DNA from: Glaciecola sp. UBA983
GTDB lineage: Bacteria; Pseudomonadota; Gammaproteobacteria; Enterobacterales; Alteromonadaceae
NCBI GenBank assembly: GCA_002292215.1
Contig: DBBN01000108.1
Location: forward strand, 1-25,838
Direction of reading: 5' to 3'
DNA: 25,838 bases
Below the pieces are notes generated by a model that did not search any database, had not been told where the DNA came from, and saw only the letters and a program-made list of their open reading frames with translations. Positions 8,729 through 17,775 of the stretch are shown piece after piece. A program made the position numbers and the translations under genes. Numbering within the stretch: the first letter of the stretch is position 1; every line of letters begins with the position of its first letter.

Positions 8729-11700
8729 TTAATTTTGTTCCACATGCGCCATTCTCGCTGCATATTTTGCCGCAATTCGGGCGTTTTTACGCGCTCTAAT
8801 ACGGCATAAGGTGGCTATAATGACTGGTGTATAGAGCAATGATAGCAAGATTGAAAATCCGACGCCACCAGCTAGTACGACCGCCAATGGTGGCCAAAAT
8901 GAGCCAGATGTAAACAGTAACAACGGTATCAAACCACCAACAGTGGTAAACGTGGTGGATAAAATATGCCGACTACAACTCATCGTTTCAGCAATAATCT
9001 CTTCTGTATCGCCGGCTAACGCTTTGGGGTTGGCGTTGATCGCCGCTATCACCACTATCGACCCATTAATGGCAACACCTATTAATCCTGCGCAACCTAA
9101 AACAGGATTGAAACCAATCGCGTGACCTGACAACCATAAACTCAACATGCCTAAGCCTACTGATAAAATCATAACTGAGCCAATCACGGCTGCAAAGCGC
9201 ACACTTTTAAACGTTAGGATCAATGCCGTAATCATCATCACCACTAAGACCGGCGCATACGTCGCTAACTGCCCTATCGCTTCTTGTTGTTTATTGGCAT
9301 CCCCGGCCATCTTGATCCGGTATCCATCTGGTAATGGATAGTTTTCTAATGCTGCACGAATTTGATTCGATGCGTCCACAGGAGGCACACCTTGCATTAA
9401 ATAGCCTTGGACACGATTGACACGCTCTCCATCTTTGCGGGTGATACCCGAAATAGCAGGTTGTAAATTAAAGTCGCCTAACGCTGCAACCGGCAACCAA
9501 GGGTTACTCGCATTATGCCCTCTTGCGGCTAATGGCAATGCTGCCAAACCAATCAAATCACTGCGCTGCTCATTACCGATCCGCACTTTTATCGGGATCT
9601 CTTCTGTTTGTTCGACAATAGAACCACCCAACTGACCATTTAAAGCAAGTTGTAGTTGCCCTGATAGCTCATTCAAGTTTAGTCCTGAATTACTCGCACG
9701 GTCTCGTGTGGTATCAATTATAAGCTCAGGCTCAGAGACTGTAATTGACGCAATCGATTGCGATAAGCCTGGAGTATTAGCCATCACTAAACGAATATCT
9801 TGACCAATTTGTTCCAGAATCTCCAGATTCGGACCATACACATCCACCTCAACCGGCGCAGGAATAGGGGGTCCTTGTCCAAACGGTTTAACTATCACTT
9901 TCGCTTGCGGAAACTCCGATTGTAAATCAAGTTGCAGACGATCAATCATTTTAGCAGCGCGCTCCATCGAGTCGACAGTAATGACGCCATTCGCATATTC
10001 AGGAGAATTATCTTTATTCATGAACTGATTGTAATACACCATGGGTGTGGAGCTACCCACCAACCACGTGACTTGTTTGATACCCTCGTACTCATTAATC
10101 ACTTTGTCCATCGATAAAGCAAGCTGATAAGTGGCATTAATCGAACTGCCTGAGGGTAAATACGCTTCAACGACAAACTGGTCGCGATCTGCCGAAGGAA
10201 AAAACACGTTCGCTAACGTCGTCGCCAAACCAAACCCTAACAAACAAATCACAATACATGCAGGTAGGACAAGCAGAGGTTTATGTAACGCCTTACGCAA
10301 CAATTCTGCAAACGCTGAAGACACTTGAGGTAACTGAAAACCTTGGGCATACCATGGCGCATCCACTGCATGCGATTTAGGTAAAAAGCGCGCAGCTAAA
10401 GCCGCGATAACCGTAATCGATAGCCAAAATGACCCAACTAGTGCCATTACCACCGACACGGCAATGGAGCCAATGAAATCACCAATATTACCATTGAGTA
10501 AAAATATTGGCATAAAGCCTAAAATCGTCGTTAACGTTGAAGCAAACAATGGCGCAAATAAATGCTGAATACTCTTCGTAAATGCCCCAACTCTAGTGGC
10601 ATTGTGTTTCAGTAAATTTTGTCTTATCTCGTCGGTCATAACAATGGCATTATCAATCAACAGCCCAATGGCTATAATGATGCCAAATATAGACATTTGA
10701 TGAATTTGCTCATCAAAAAATGCTAACGAAAATACCGCAAAAAATGCACTCATTGGAAGCGACAATCCTACTATCCACGAAGACTTTATCCCCATGAAAA
10801 ACAAGACCACCAGCATGACTACCGCAGAGCCCATAATTAAATTACCCGTTAACTCTGTCAAACGCTCTTGGGTGTAACTGTTTTGTTCAAAAATTAAATC
10901 AACGTCAACTGAACCACCATAAGTTTGGGTAAAATGCTCCGCTTGTTGTTTAATTTGTTCTGTCCAATGATCGACCCGCACATTATTTTGCATTCGAGCA
11001 GCCACAAATACCACTTCATCACCATTCAATATGGCTTTATGCAACATGGGTGTTTGCCAATCTCTCGTGACTTGTGCGACATCAGATACTCGTAAATAAT
11101 TACCATTTTCTGAAAACACTGGAATGTTATTAATTACATCTAAACTTGCCAGCTCTTGTGCGACTTGGACTCGAATATTAATCTGGTCAGCATACACGAC
11201 ACCCGCCGGTAATTTAGGGTCGGCATTGGAAATTGCTTCAGAAACATCTTGAGCCGTGATACCTATGCTCGCGAGTTTATCTGGGTCGATACTGACTGTG
11301 ATTTGCTCTGTCGGTTGTCCGAAAATATTAACGATTTCGGTTCCACCAATATTACGGAATTGATCCGATATCTCACTAGCAAAACGCCCCACCATGGCTA
11401 ATGACGTCGTATCAGGGTACTTAGCTTTCAAGGCAAACAATACAGTAAACGACGTAGCGCCTCGTTTGTCTTCTAATATTGGTGTGCCTGCACCTGGAGG
11501 GAAACGGGCAGCAGCATCATTCATGCTGTCACGAATTTTAGAAAATATTTGTTGATTGTTTGAGTTATCAACCGAATCTTGTAGCTCAATTAACAAAGCT
11601 GAAAAACCGGCTTTGGAAGTCGATTCTATGAATTTTATTTCAAACAATTCGCGAAGCTCGTCCTCAAGTACATCAGTCACTAACGCCTCAACGCGTTCAG

Positions 11701-11887
11701 CAGAGGCGCCGGGAAAAGCAGTTAAGATCAATGCATTGCGTAAATCAATACGCGGGTCTTCAAGACGGGGCAACGTTTGAATCGCAGATAACCCTGCCAC
11801 CAATACGATAATGATTGTTAAAGCAAGTAGATGCCCACTGCGCACAAACATAGTATACCAAGGGTAGGTGTGTTGTTTTTCAGCCAT
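8729..11887 (-). CDS. RND efflux pump, inner-membrane permease subunit
   Basis: This 1052-residue protein has the AcrB-type layout: a TM helix near the N-terminus (LLALTIIIVLVAGLSAI), a large periplasmic porter loop, six TM helices, a second porter loop (starting near NVFFPSADRDQFVVEA) and six final TM helices. It should use the proton gradient to export compounds through the adaptor and a TolC-type channel, which is not encoded here. TM4 has GLLIDNAIV, so AcrB Asp407/Asp408 become Asp412/Asn413. TM10 has GVAINGSIV, putting Asn941 where AcrB has Lys940. The substrate cannot be read from sequence. AAGGA lies 9 bases before the ATG and overlaps the adaptor's stop region, so the two genes are cotranscribed. 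Length is normal for the family. Confidence 0.93.
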   Translation of the reverse strand: MAEKQHTYPWYTMFVRSGHLLALTIIIVLVAGLSAIQTLPRLEDPRIDLRNALILTAFPGASAERVEALVTDVLEDELRELFEIKFIESTSKAGFSALLIELQDSVDNSNNQQIFSKIRDSMNDAAARFPPGAGTPILEDKRGATSFTVLFALKAKYPDTTSLAMVGRFASEISDQFRNIGGTEIVNIFGQPTEQITVSIDPDKLASIGITAQDVSEAISNADPKLPAGVVYADQINIRVQVAQELASLDVINNIPVFSENGNYLRVSDVAQVTRDWQTPMLHKAILNGDEVVFVAARMQNNVRVDHWTEQIKQQAEHFTQTYGGSVDVDLIFEQNSYTQERLTELTGNLIMGSAVVMLVVLFFMGIKSSWIVGLSLPMSAFFAVFSLAFFDEQIHQMSIFGIIIAIGLLIDNAIVMTDEIRQNLLKHNATRVGAFTKSIQHLFAPLFASTLTTILGFMPIFLLNGNIGDFIGSIAVSVVMALVGSFWLSITVIAALAARFLPKSHAVDAPWYAQGFQLPQVSSAFAELLRKALHKPLLVLPACIVICLLGFGLATTLANVFFPSADRDQFVVEAYLPSGSSINATYQLALSMDKVINEYEGIKQVTWLVGSSTPMVYYNQFMNKDNSPEYANGVITVDSMERAAKMIDRLQLDLQSEFPQAKVIVKPFGQGPPIPAPVEVDVYGPNLEILEQIGQDIRLVMANTPGLSQSIASITVSEPELIIDTTRDRASNSGLNLNELSGQLQLALNGQLGGSIVEQTEEIPIKVRIGNEQRSDLIGLAALPLAARGHNASNPWLPVAALGDFNLQPAISGITRKDGERVNRVQGYLMQGVPPVDASNQIRAALENYPLPDGYRIKMAGDANKQQEAIGQLATYAPVLVVMMITALILTFKSVRFAAVIGSVMILSVGLGMLSLWLSGHAIGFNPVLGCAGLIGVAINGSIVVIAAINANPKALAGDTEEIIAETMSCSRHILSTTFTTVGGLIPLLLFTSGSFWPPLAVVLAGGVGFSILLSLLYTPVIIATLCRIRARKNARIAAKYAARMAHVEQN

Positions 11888-11899
11888 CGCAACGGTTCC

Positions 11900-13042
11900 T
11901 TATTGAGTAATATTAGGAGCAATATCACTCACGCGGGCATTGACATTTTGGCGCGCGACAAATCGATGCGTTCCTCCGATCACTAATAAATCTCCGTCCT
12001 GTAATGCCCCCGTAATAAAGGCACGTTCACCATCAGAATAAATAATCTCAACAGCACGTGTCGCAACTTGAGTCGCCCCTTCATTACCCACTACATAGAC
12101 ATTCCACATCCCGCGAACTCCATTAGCCAGTGCTGAAATCGGTACCCACACACCAAATTGATTCAATTCAATCGCCAAATCAACCGCAATTAAATCACCG
12201 ACTAAGGTGACGGCATTAGCATTAACTGAAAACACAGTATCAACTGTACGTGTGCGTAAATTACGCTGCGATCCAATCGTCAATAACTGACCGCGCACCG
12301 CTGCTTCACCAATGCGTAAATCATACAAATCACCAATTTGTAATGTCCCTGCCACTTCAGGAGGGAGGGCAATACGCGCACTCAACGTCGCATTATTAGC
12401 AATTTCAAATATCGGCTGTCCGATATTCACCACCGCACCCGCATCAACGACCCGAGCCACGATATCTGCAGTGTAAGGGGCGAGGATTGTGGATTTTTCT
12501 AATTCTAAAGTAAGTGTATCTAGCTGAGCCTGAATTTGGGCTAAGCGCGCTTGGGCAATGTTGTTTGCTTCTTTAGCTTCATCTAAACGTTGTGGGGATT
12601 CGAGCTTGGAACGAACTAATGACACCACTCGCTTTTCTGAAATGCTAGCTAAACGCGCCTCCGCAGTGGCTAATTCCAATGCAGCTTGAGCTTCTAATAA
12701 TTGCGCATCGATGCGTTTGGTATCTAGGCGAGCTAAAAGATCGCCGCGGTTTACCCGCTGTCCATCTTCGACTAAAACATCTGCAACGCGACCTGCTCGT
12801 TCAAATCCGACCATTGCTTGTGATGTTGATTCCACTCGTCCCATTGCCCTATAGCGTTTTGCAAACGTGTTTTGATATTTCACAGGAAGGACATTCACAG
12901 TTTGTTCAACTAAAGCAGGGTTTTCTTGTTGCGCTCGGCCATTGCCAGAAAACATCATCAACACCATTAATAATACGACACACCCCCCAACTAAACCTAA
13001 AAGTAGCGGTTGGTTAGGCCGTTGAGAACTTGATGATGACAT
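11900..13042 (-). CDS. RND efflux pump, periplasmic adaptor (membrane fusion protein)
   Basis: This protein of about 380 residues belongs to the HlyD/AcrA-type adaptor family, which bridges an RND permease to an outer-membrane channel. A single TM anchor lies near the N-terminus (LLGLVGGCVVLLMVLMMF). The first lipoyl half follows (GRVADVLVEDGQRVNRGDLL), then an alpha-helical hairpin rich in Ala, Glu and Gln (LLEAQAALELATAEARLAS), the second lipoyl half (STILAPYTADIVARVVDAGA) and beta-barrel segments. The frame extends to 13057, but AAGGA lies 6 bases before the ATG at 13042 (MSSSSSQRPN), so I use that start. The stop is 12 bases before the permease ATG. There is no lipobox, so the protein is anchored by its TM helix rather than by lipid. 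Confidence 0.92.
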   Translation of the reverse strand: MSSSSSQRPNQPLLLGLVGGCVVLLMVLMMFSGNGRAQQENPALVEQTVNVLPVKYQNTFAKRYRAMGRVESTSQAMVGFERAGRVADVLVEDGQRVNRGDLLARLDTKRIDAQLLEAQAALELATAEARLASISEKRVVSLVRSKLESPQRLDEAKEANNIAQARLAQIQAQLDTLTLELEKSTILAPYTADIVARVVDAGAVVNIGQPIFEIANNATLSARIALPPEVAGTLQIGDLYDLRIGEAAVRGQLLTIGSQRNLRTRTVDTVFSVNANAVTLVGDLIAVDLAIELNQFGVWVPISALANGVRGMWNVYVVGNEGATQVATRAVEIIYSDGERAFITGALQDGDLLVIGGTHRFVARQNVNARVSDIAPNITQ

Positions 13043-13071
13043 GGTTTTCCTTAACAAAATACAATGAGATA

Positions 13072-13077
13072 ATTATA
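13072..13077 (-). promoter_or_regulatory. -10 element, likely promoter of the efflux operon
   Basis: A perfect TATAAT is present on the minus strand about 30 bases before the adaptor ATG. The -35 region is poor (AT-rich, no TTGACA-like hexamer at 16-18 bases), so an activator may be required. No clear palindromic operator overlaps it, and no TetR- or MarR-type regulator gene is adjacent. Confidence 0.4.
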
Positions 13078-13250
13078 GCCTAATGCTAATGTATAAATAC
13101 TAGTCCGTCCAGTGTGATTATTAAACACCTGCATGCTCAGCGTAAATAATCTAATGCTCATTTGTGCCAACAATCGTATTTGCACACTACCCTTGACACA
13201 ATTATTTAAGCTAACCCGTTGGTTGACCCTAGGCATACCGGCTTGGTATT

Positions 13251-13259
13251 TGATATAAT
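13251..13259 (+). promoter_or_regulatory. Extended -10 promoter of pyrB-hemL
   Basis: TGATATAAT (extended TG plus a perfect TATAAT at 13254-13259) lies 28 bases before the pyrB ATG. The -35 region is weak, typical of extended -10 promoters. The predicted transcript would begin near 13266, leaving about 20 bases of leader. That is too short for a leader peptide and attenuator like those of enterobacterial pyrBI. Confidence 0.6.
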
Positions 13260-13287
13260 CTGACAAATTCTATTCTTGAACACTACT

Positions 13288-14316
13288 ATGAGTGCACAAA
13301 CCTTTAATTTTGCAGGGCAACATATCCTCTCGGTCAATCAATTTAACCGCGATGCGATTGAGTACATTTTCCACATCGCTAATCAAATGCGACCCTATGC
13401 CCAACGCCAAAAACGGACTGAAGTCTTACGTGGTGCTATTTTAGGTAATCTATTTTTTGAACCGAGTACTCGTACACGAGTCAGCTTTGGTACCGCCTTT
13501 AACTTACTCGGTGGTGAAGTCCGCGAAACGGTAGGCATGAGTAATTCCGCGCTAGCAAAAGGCGAATCACTGTATGACACCGCGCGTGTATTGAGTGGCT
13601 ATTCAGACATTATTACAATGCGTCACCCCCAAGCAGGTTCGGTTGCCGAGTTTGCTGCAGGCTCACGTGTTCCTGTAATCAATGGCGGTGACGGTGCCAA
13701 TGAGCACCCTACTCAAGCTTTGTTAGACTTATACACAATTGAAAAAGAATGCCAATCCCACGGAACGAAAATTGATGGTCTGCACATCGCCATGATTGGT
13801 GACTTGAAATACGGTCGTACGGTTCATTCTCTGTGCAAATTATTGAGTCTGTACAACAACATTCATTTTACGCTTATATCACCCACTGAATTAGCTATGC
13901 CTGAGTCCATTCTCACTGCAATTACTAATGGCGGGCATAAGCTGACGATCACCGACCAATTATCTGGCAGTGTTGATGCCGACATTTGTTACCAAACTCG
14001 CATCCAAGAAGAACGTTTTACCTCGCAGGATGAAGCCGATAAATTCCGTGGTAAATTTCGTCTTGACCAAGCTATTTATACCAAGCACTTTCAGTCCAAG
14101 ACTGTGATTATGCATCCTTTACCACGTGATTCACGTGCAGAAGCAAACGAACTGGATAATGATTTAAACCAGCACCCTAACCTCGCAATATTCAGACAAA
14201 CTGATAATGGCGTATTAGTACGTATGGCATTATTTGCCTTAACGTTAGGGGTGGAAACTATTATGCAGCAACATGAAAAGCCAGTTTTATGGCAAACGCC
14301 AAAGAGTACTCTATGA
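13288..14316 (+). CDS. pyrB: Aspartate carbamoyltransferase catalytic chain (long form)
   Basis: This 342-residue enzyme (from ATG at 13288) condenses carbamoyl phosphate and aspartate, the committed step of pyrimidine synthesis. The carbamoyl-phosphate loop is [12 protein letters not shown] (Ser60-Thr63). The mobile loop has [14 protein letters not shown] with the expected Ser and Lys. [14 protein letters not shown] and the aspartate-side motif IMHPLPRD follow. It is about 30 residues longer than the E. coli chain, with the extra length mainly at the C-terminus ([17 protein letters not shown]). The frame reaches a TTG at 13276, but ATG fits the family better. No clear ribosome site is visible. 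No pyrI follows. Instead the stop overlaps the hemL start by ATGA. A pyrB-hemL neighbourhood is, to my recollection, found in Shewanella-type genomes. Confidence 0.95.
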   Translation: MSAQTFNFAGQHILSVNQFNRDAIEYIFHIANQMRPYAQRQKRTEVLRGAILGNLFFEPSTRTRVSFGTAFNLLGGEVRETVGMSNSALAKGESLYDTARVLSGYSDIITMRHPQAGSVAEFAAGSRVPVINGGDGANEHPTQALLDLYTIEKECQSHGTKIDGLHIAMIGDLKYGRTVHSLCKLLSLYNNIHFTLISPTELAMPESILTAITNGGHKLTITDQLSGSVDADICYQTRIQEERFTSQDEADKFRGKFRLDQAIYTKHFQSKTVIMHPLPRDSRAEANELDNDLNQHPNLAIFRQTDNGVLVRMALFALTLGVETIMQQHEKPVLWQTPKSTL

Positions 14317-15605
14317 CTAAATCTGAAGAATTATTTGCCCGCGCCCAATTAACTATTCCTGGTGGCGTTAACTCACCGGTTCGCGCATTTAAAGCCGTGG
14401 GTGGCACTCCCCGCTTTATTACCAAGACTGACGGCCCGTATATGTGGGATGCTGATGGCAATCGCTATATTGATTACATTCAGTCATGGGGCCCGATGGT
14501 GCTTGGTCACAACAATGAAAAAATCCGTGAGGCGGTCATTGCTGCTAGTTATAACGGGTTGAGTTTTGGCGCGCCGACGGAAGCTGAAATTCACATGGCT
14601 GAAAAAGTAAATAAACTCGTCCCATCAATGGAAATGGTGCGCATGGTGAATTCAGGTACCGAAGCAACCATGTCAGCCATTCGCTTAGCTCGTGGCTACA
14701 CGGCCCGTGACAAAATATTAAAATTTGAAGGCTGTTATCATGGCCACGCCGATGCATTACTTGTTAAAGCAGGTTCAGGCGCCTTAACTATGGGGGTTCC
14801 GTCTTCCCCTGGTGTGCCAGAAAGTTTTGCGAAACACACGCTTACGGTTGAATTTAATAACCTGGATAGCGTCCGAGCCGCATTTGCAGAGTACCCTGAA
14901 GATATAGCCTGTATTATCGTGGAGCCTGTAGCCGGTAATATGAACTGTATTCCTCCAGTTGAAGGATTCTTACAAGGCTTACGCGATGTCTGTGATGAAT
15001 ATGGCGCGGTATTAATTTTTGATGAAGTCATGACGGGATTTCGTGTATCACGAGGCGGCGCACAAGAGCGTTATGGCGTTAAACCCGATTTAACATGTTT
15101 AGGTAAAGTCATTGGTGGCGGCATGCCAGTAGGCTGTTTTGGTGGTAGTAAAGAAATCATCCTTCACATCGCGCCGACCGGTCCTATTTATCAAGCTGGT
15201 ACGTTATCTGGTAATCCAATTGCTATGGCGGCGGGATTAGCGGCACTCGAGCAACTTGAAGAACCTGATTTATATACTAGTATATTTAATAACACACAAG
15301 CACTTGCCGAAGGATTGACTGCACTTGCGCACAAGCATGGCATTCCGATGACGTATAACGTTGCGGGTAGTATGTTTGGGATCTTTTTTACTGATGTAGA
15401 AAAAGTCACTAACTATCAACAAGCCATTAATTGTAACACCAAACAGTTTAACGCCTTTTATCACGGCATGTTAGCTGAAGGTGTATACTTTGCTCCAGCC
15501 TCTTACGAAGCTGGCTTTGTATCCAAAGCGCACACCATGGAGATTATCGAAGCTACATTAGCTGCTGCTGATAAGGTATTTGCACAAGTCGCCCATATAC
15601 AATAA
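14313..15605 (+). CDS. hemL: Glutamate-1-semialdehyde 2,1-aminomutase
   Basis: This 430-residue PLP enzyme converts glutamate-1-semialdehyde to 5-aminolevulinate in the C5 route to haem. It carries the class III aminotransferase/GSAM signatures [45 protein letters not shown] and [11 protein letters not shown]. The PLP lysine is in [16 protein letters not shown] (Lys265, the same number as in E. coli). The frame opens earlier at 14289, but the ATG at 14313 overlaps the pyrB stop as ATGA and gives the family's usual start ([12 protein letters not shown]). Translation is probably coupled to pyrB, linking pyrimidine and haem enzymes in one message. The functional reason for that link is not evident. 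Confidence 0.97.
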   Translation: MTKSEELFARAQLTIPGGVNSPVRAFKAVGGTPRFITKTDGPYMWDADGNRYIDYIQSWGPMVLGHNNEKIREAVIAASYNGLSFGAPTEAEIHMAEKVNKLVPSMEMVRMVNSGTEATMSAIRLARGYTARDKILKFEGCYHGHADALLVKAGSGALTMGVPSSPGVPESFAKHTLTVEFNNLDSVRAAFAEYPEDIACIIVEPVAGNMNCIPPVEGFLQGLRDVCDEYGAVLIFDEVMTGFRVSRGGAQERYGVKPDLTCLGKVIGGGMPVGCFGGSKEIILHIAPTGPIYQAGTLSGNPIAMAAGLAALEQLEEPDLYTSIFNNTQALAEGLTALAHKHGIPMTYNVAGSMFGIFFTDVEKVTNYQQAINCNTKQFNAFYHGMLAEGVYFAPASYEAGFVSKAHTMEIIEATLAAADKVFAQVAHIQ

Positions 15606-15615
15606 CGTGACGCTT

Positions 15616-15677
15616 CTTGATTGAATGCGGACGCATTGTTCACGCATTCAATCAAGCTTATCTTACCAAAGCTTGAT
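15616..15677 (+). repeat. Two overlapping inverted repeats (alternative hairpins) before the cyclase gene
   Basis: Hairpin A has a perfect 14-bp stem, CTTGATTGAATGCG (15616-15629) with CGCATTCAATCAAG (15643-15656), and a 13-base loop. Hairpin B has a perfect 9-bp stem, ATCAAGCTT (15651-15659) with AAGCTTGAT (15669-15677), and a 9-base loop. They share 15651-15656, so both cannot form fully at once. Neither is followed by a clean T run. They lie 10 bases after the hemL stop and 21 bases before the cyclase ATG. They could act as a hemL 3' processing or terminator structure, an attenuator for the cyclase, or a DNA palindrome bound by protein. Confidence 0.75.
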
Positions 15678-15698
15678 AACTTACTAATTAAGGACGGT

Positions 15699-16802
15699 AT
15701 GTTTTCAGCTTTAGAGATTTTAAGTACCTTGTTGATTGTGGTTGCTGTCTGCGCATTATTTTTTGCGATAAAATGGCAAATAACACACGCACAGTTAGCT
15801 GAAATGCTTCATCAACAAAACCTCGATGCACAACGTGTAGTGCAACCTAAACAAGCGTTCGATCCTGAACTGCAAGATTTATATGCCGCTAAAGCGCAAG
15901 AAGCACGTGACTTACACAACACAATAAGACGCTTCATTCCCAAGCAATTTATCCAGCATTTAGCCGCAAAACATGAAAGTGACCTAAAAGTTGGATTTGC
16001 TGATGAGGATGATCTTGCCATCTTATTTGTCGATATTTGTCAATTTAGCCATTTAGCAGAAACTCTCAGCCCACAACAAACACTCAATTTTTTGAATTCG
16101 TTTTTTTTAAGGATGAACGCGCCGATCCACGCTAACAATGGCTTTATTGATAAGTTTAATGGTGATGCCATTATGGCGTTATTTGATCATCCTGATGGTA
16201 GCGAACACGATAAAGTGATGGATGCATTACAAGCAGCTATTGGCTTGCGCCTAGCCTTAAACCTCTATAACGAGCATCTTGAAAACAGTGGCTATCAGCA
16301 AATTAATATAGGTATTGGGATACATTATGGTCCCGTTATCATTGGCACCGTTGGGACTGAAGATAGAATGGATACCACCGCGTTAGGGGATAGTGTCAAC
16401 ATTGCTTATCGTTTGGAAGGACTATGTCGAAATTATCACGCTGACATCATTATCTCAGAACAAGTGGTGTTGAATTTGCCCCCTAGACATAGAGTGACGT
16501 TCCGGATCTTAGATAATGTTATAGTCAAAGGACGCAGCCAAGGGCAAAAGATCTACGAAGTATTATCCCATTTACCCAAGCAACAACAAATTATTAAGTT
16601 AGCACAAGAAAAAGAAATATTAACCTGTTTGTCATTACGTAAACAAAAACGTTTAGCAGAGATGGCAGATATCGCTTCATCTTGTATTGCACGTTACCCG
16701 ACTGAACCGGTGTTTGCGCAGTTTTTGGCTCAAGCCGAATTCTTGACTAGAAACCCATTCCATGAGAATAAATCAGGGGCGATTAACAGCCCCCTAATAT
16801 AA
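15699..16802 (+). CDS. Membrane-anchored class III adenylate cyclase
   Basis: This 367-residue protein should make cAMP from ATP. From the ATG at 15699 it has one N-terminal TM helix (ILSTLLIVVAVCALFFAI), a charged helical linker and a class III cyclase domain. Metal aspartates are Asp112 (LFVDICQFS) and Asp156 (KFNGDAIMALF). Lys152 in the latter motif is the adenine-selecting residue, so adenylate rather than guanylate cyclase is expected. Transition-state residues Asn234 and Arg238 lie in GDSVNIAYRLEG. A helical C-terminal tail of about 70 residues follows (from LAQEKEILTCLS). The frame extends to a TTG at 15621, but that lies inside a hairpin, whereas AAGGA is just before the ATG. It is distinct from the CyaA class I enzyme. 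It is convergent with the DyP gene, with only 17 bases between. Confidence 0.88.
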   Translation: MFSALEILSTLLIVVAVCALFFAIKWQITHAQLAEMLHQQNLDAQRVVQPKQAFDPELQDLYAAKAQEARDLHNTIRRFIPKQFIQHLAAKHESDLKVGFADEDDLAILFVDICQFSHLAETLSPQQTLNFLNSFFLRMNAPIHANNGFIDKFNGDAIMALFDHPDGSEHDKVMDALQAAIGLRLALNLYNEHLENSGYQQINIGIGIHYGPVIIGTVGTEDRMDTTALGDSVNIAYRLEGLCRNYHADIIISEQVVLNLPPRHRVTFRILDNVIVKGRSQGQKIYEVLSHLPKQQQIIKLAQEKEILTCLSLRKQKRLAEMADIASSCIARYPTEPVFAQFLAQAEFLTRNPFHENKSGAINSPLI

Positions 16803-16821
16803 ACAGGGTGAAATGCTGTTT
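16801..16821. terminator. Weak hairpin between convergent cyclase and DyP genes
   Basis: AAACAG (16801-16806) pairs with CTGTTT (16816-16821) across a 9-base loop, spanning both stop codons. A second small stem, GGGGC (16776-16780) with GCCCC (16789-16793), lies inside the cyclase end. Neither has a real T tract on either strand, so this is at best a weak bidirectional terminator. Confidence 0.3.
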
Positions 16822-17743
16822 AGGACTGTGCGCGCTGCTTAATAAAATCAAGCGAAGGAGCAAAATATGCGCCACCAGTTTGCGCACTAGTAAAATCTAA
16901 AAAGGCATCATACTCATCGACATTCGTCCCAAAAATCATACTGTGCAACATATGTTTAAAAGGGATCGCAGATTGACAATGACTCACAAAAAACAAACCT
17001 TGCTCGCGTATATTAGCATAAGGCATCGATTGTCTAACTAATTGTTGTTTCGCATGTACATCCGACAAATCAGTCACACGAGAGCGTATATAGTGTGAAT
17101 TAGCATTCGCTTCAGGGCTTGGTAAGTGATGCTCTCGAGTACAGCCCATAACTTGTTCTTGGCGGCGTTGAGATAACAAATTCCAGCGTGCCATATCATG
17201 CATATATTTTTGCGTGTGAACATAACAACCACCGGCAAAATCTGGATCGTTGTCACCAATAATAGCCACGGTTTTTTTAGTTAAACCACGAGGATTATCG
17301 TCTGCATCAATAAAACCCGTTAAATCACGACCATCGAGATATCTAAATCCACGCAAGTCTTCGACTAACTCGACATGAATGCGCAATAACTCGTGCACTT
17401 CAACGCTAATTGCATGAACAATATCCAGGCGGTCTGCACGAATTTGAATAAATAAATCGGTGGTTTGTGATGGTGCTATGCGGTCGTCGCATTGCATATC
17501 CGGAAATGGACTAAGCTCAAGTGGACGTAAACCTGGGTACAATTCAGAGAAATAATCAGCACCTATACAGACCACGCCAGAGACCATAGCTTCATAATGT
17601 TCGTCATCAAAATGGTCAAAAATTTCAATTACGCGAGCTAATTTAGAGCGGATTGCCTGCTCATCTTCATCAATAACATTATATTGTAAGTATTGAGCAT
17701 GTAAGTTTGGCTCTGCACAAATACCTTTTTGTGGTTGACTCAT
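16820..17743 (-). CDS. DyP-type haem peroxidase
   Basis: This 307-residue protein belongs to the dye-decolourising peroxidase family of bacterial YfeX/TyrA-like enzymes. It oxidises phenolic or other substrates, in vivo role uncertain. Two ferredoxin-like halves are expected. The core motif is GFRYLDGRDLTGFIDADDNP, giving distal Asp146 but Ala147 where the family motif GxxDG has Gly. Proximal haem ligand His217 is in SHYIR and distal Arg237 in LVRQSMPYANIREQG. FFVSHCQS and FKHMLHSMI complete the C-terminal half. There is no signal peptide and no Tat motif, so it is probably cytoplasmic or encapsulated, although no encapsulin gene is adjacent. It lies 32 bases after the ggt-like gene on the same strand and is probably cotranscribed. 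The ribosome site is weak. Confidence 0.9.
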   Translation of the reverse strand: MSQPQKGICAEPNLHAQYLQYNVIDEDEQAIRSKLARVIEIFDHFDDEHYEAMVSGVVCIGADYFSELYPGLRPLELSPFPDMQCDDRIAPSQTTDLFIQIRADRLDIVHAISVEVHELLRIHVELVEDLRGFRYLDGRDLTGFIDADDNPRGLTKKTVAIIGDNDPDFAGGCYVHTQKYMHDMARWNLLSQRRQEQVMGCTREHHLPSPEANANSHYIRSRVTDLSDVHAKQQLVRQSMPYANIREQGLFFVSHCQSAIPFKHMLHSMIFGTNVDEYDAFLDFTSAQTGGAYFAPSLDFIKQRAQS

Positions 17744-17775
17744 CGCAATACCCGCAGTGAAATAGAATTCATGGA

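Noticed and set aside
13051..13266. 71-codon minus-strand frame between the efflux operon and pyrB
   Set aside because: It covers the pyrB promoter and the adaptor's promoter, and has no similarity or convincing ribosome site.
13260..13287. Pyrimidine attenuator upstream of pyrB
   Set aside because: Only about 20 bases separate the predicted transcript start from the ATG, too little for a leader peptide and terminator.
15621..15698. N-terminal extension of the adenylate cyclase from a TTG start
   Set aside because: The TTG lies inside the 14-bp hairpin and has no ribosome site, whereas AAGGA precedes the ATG at 15699 directly before the TM helix.
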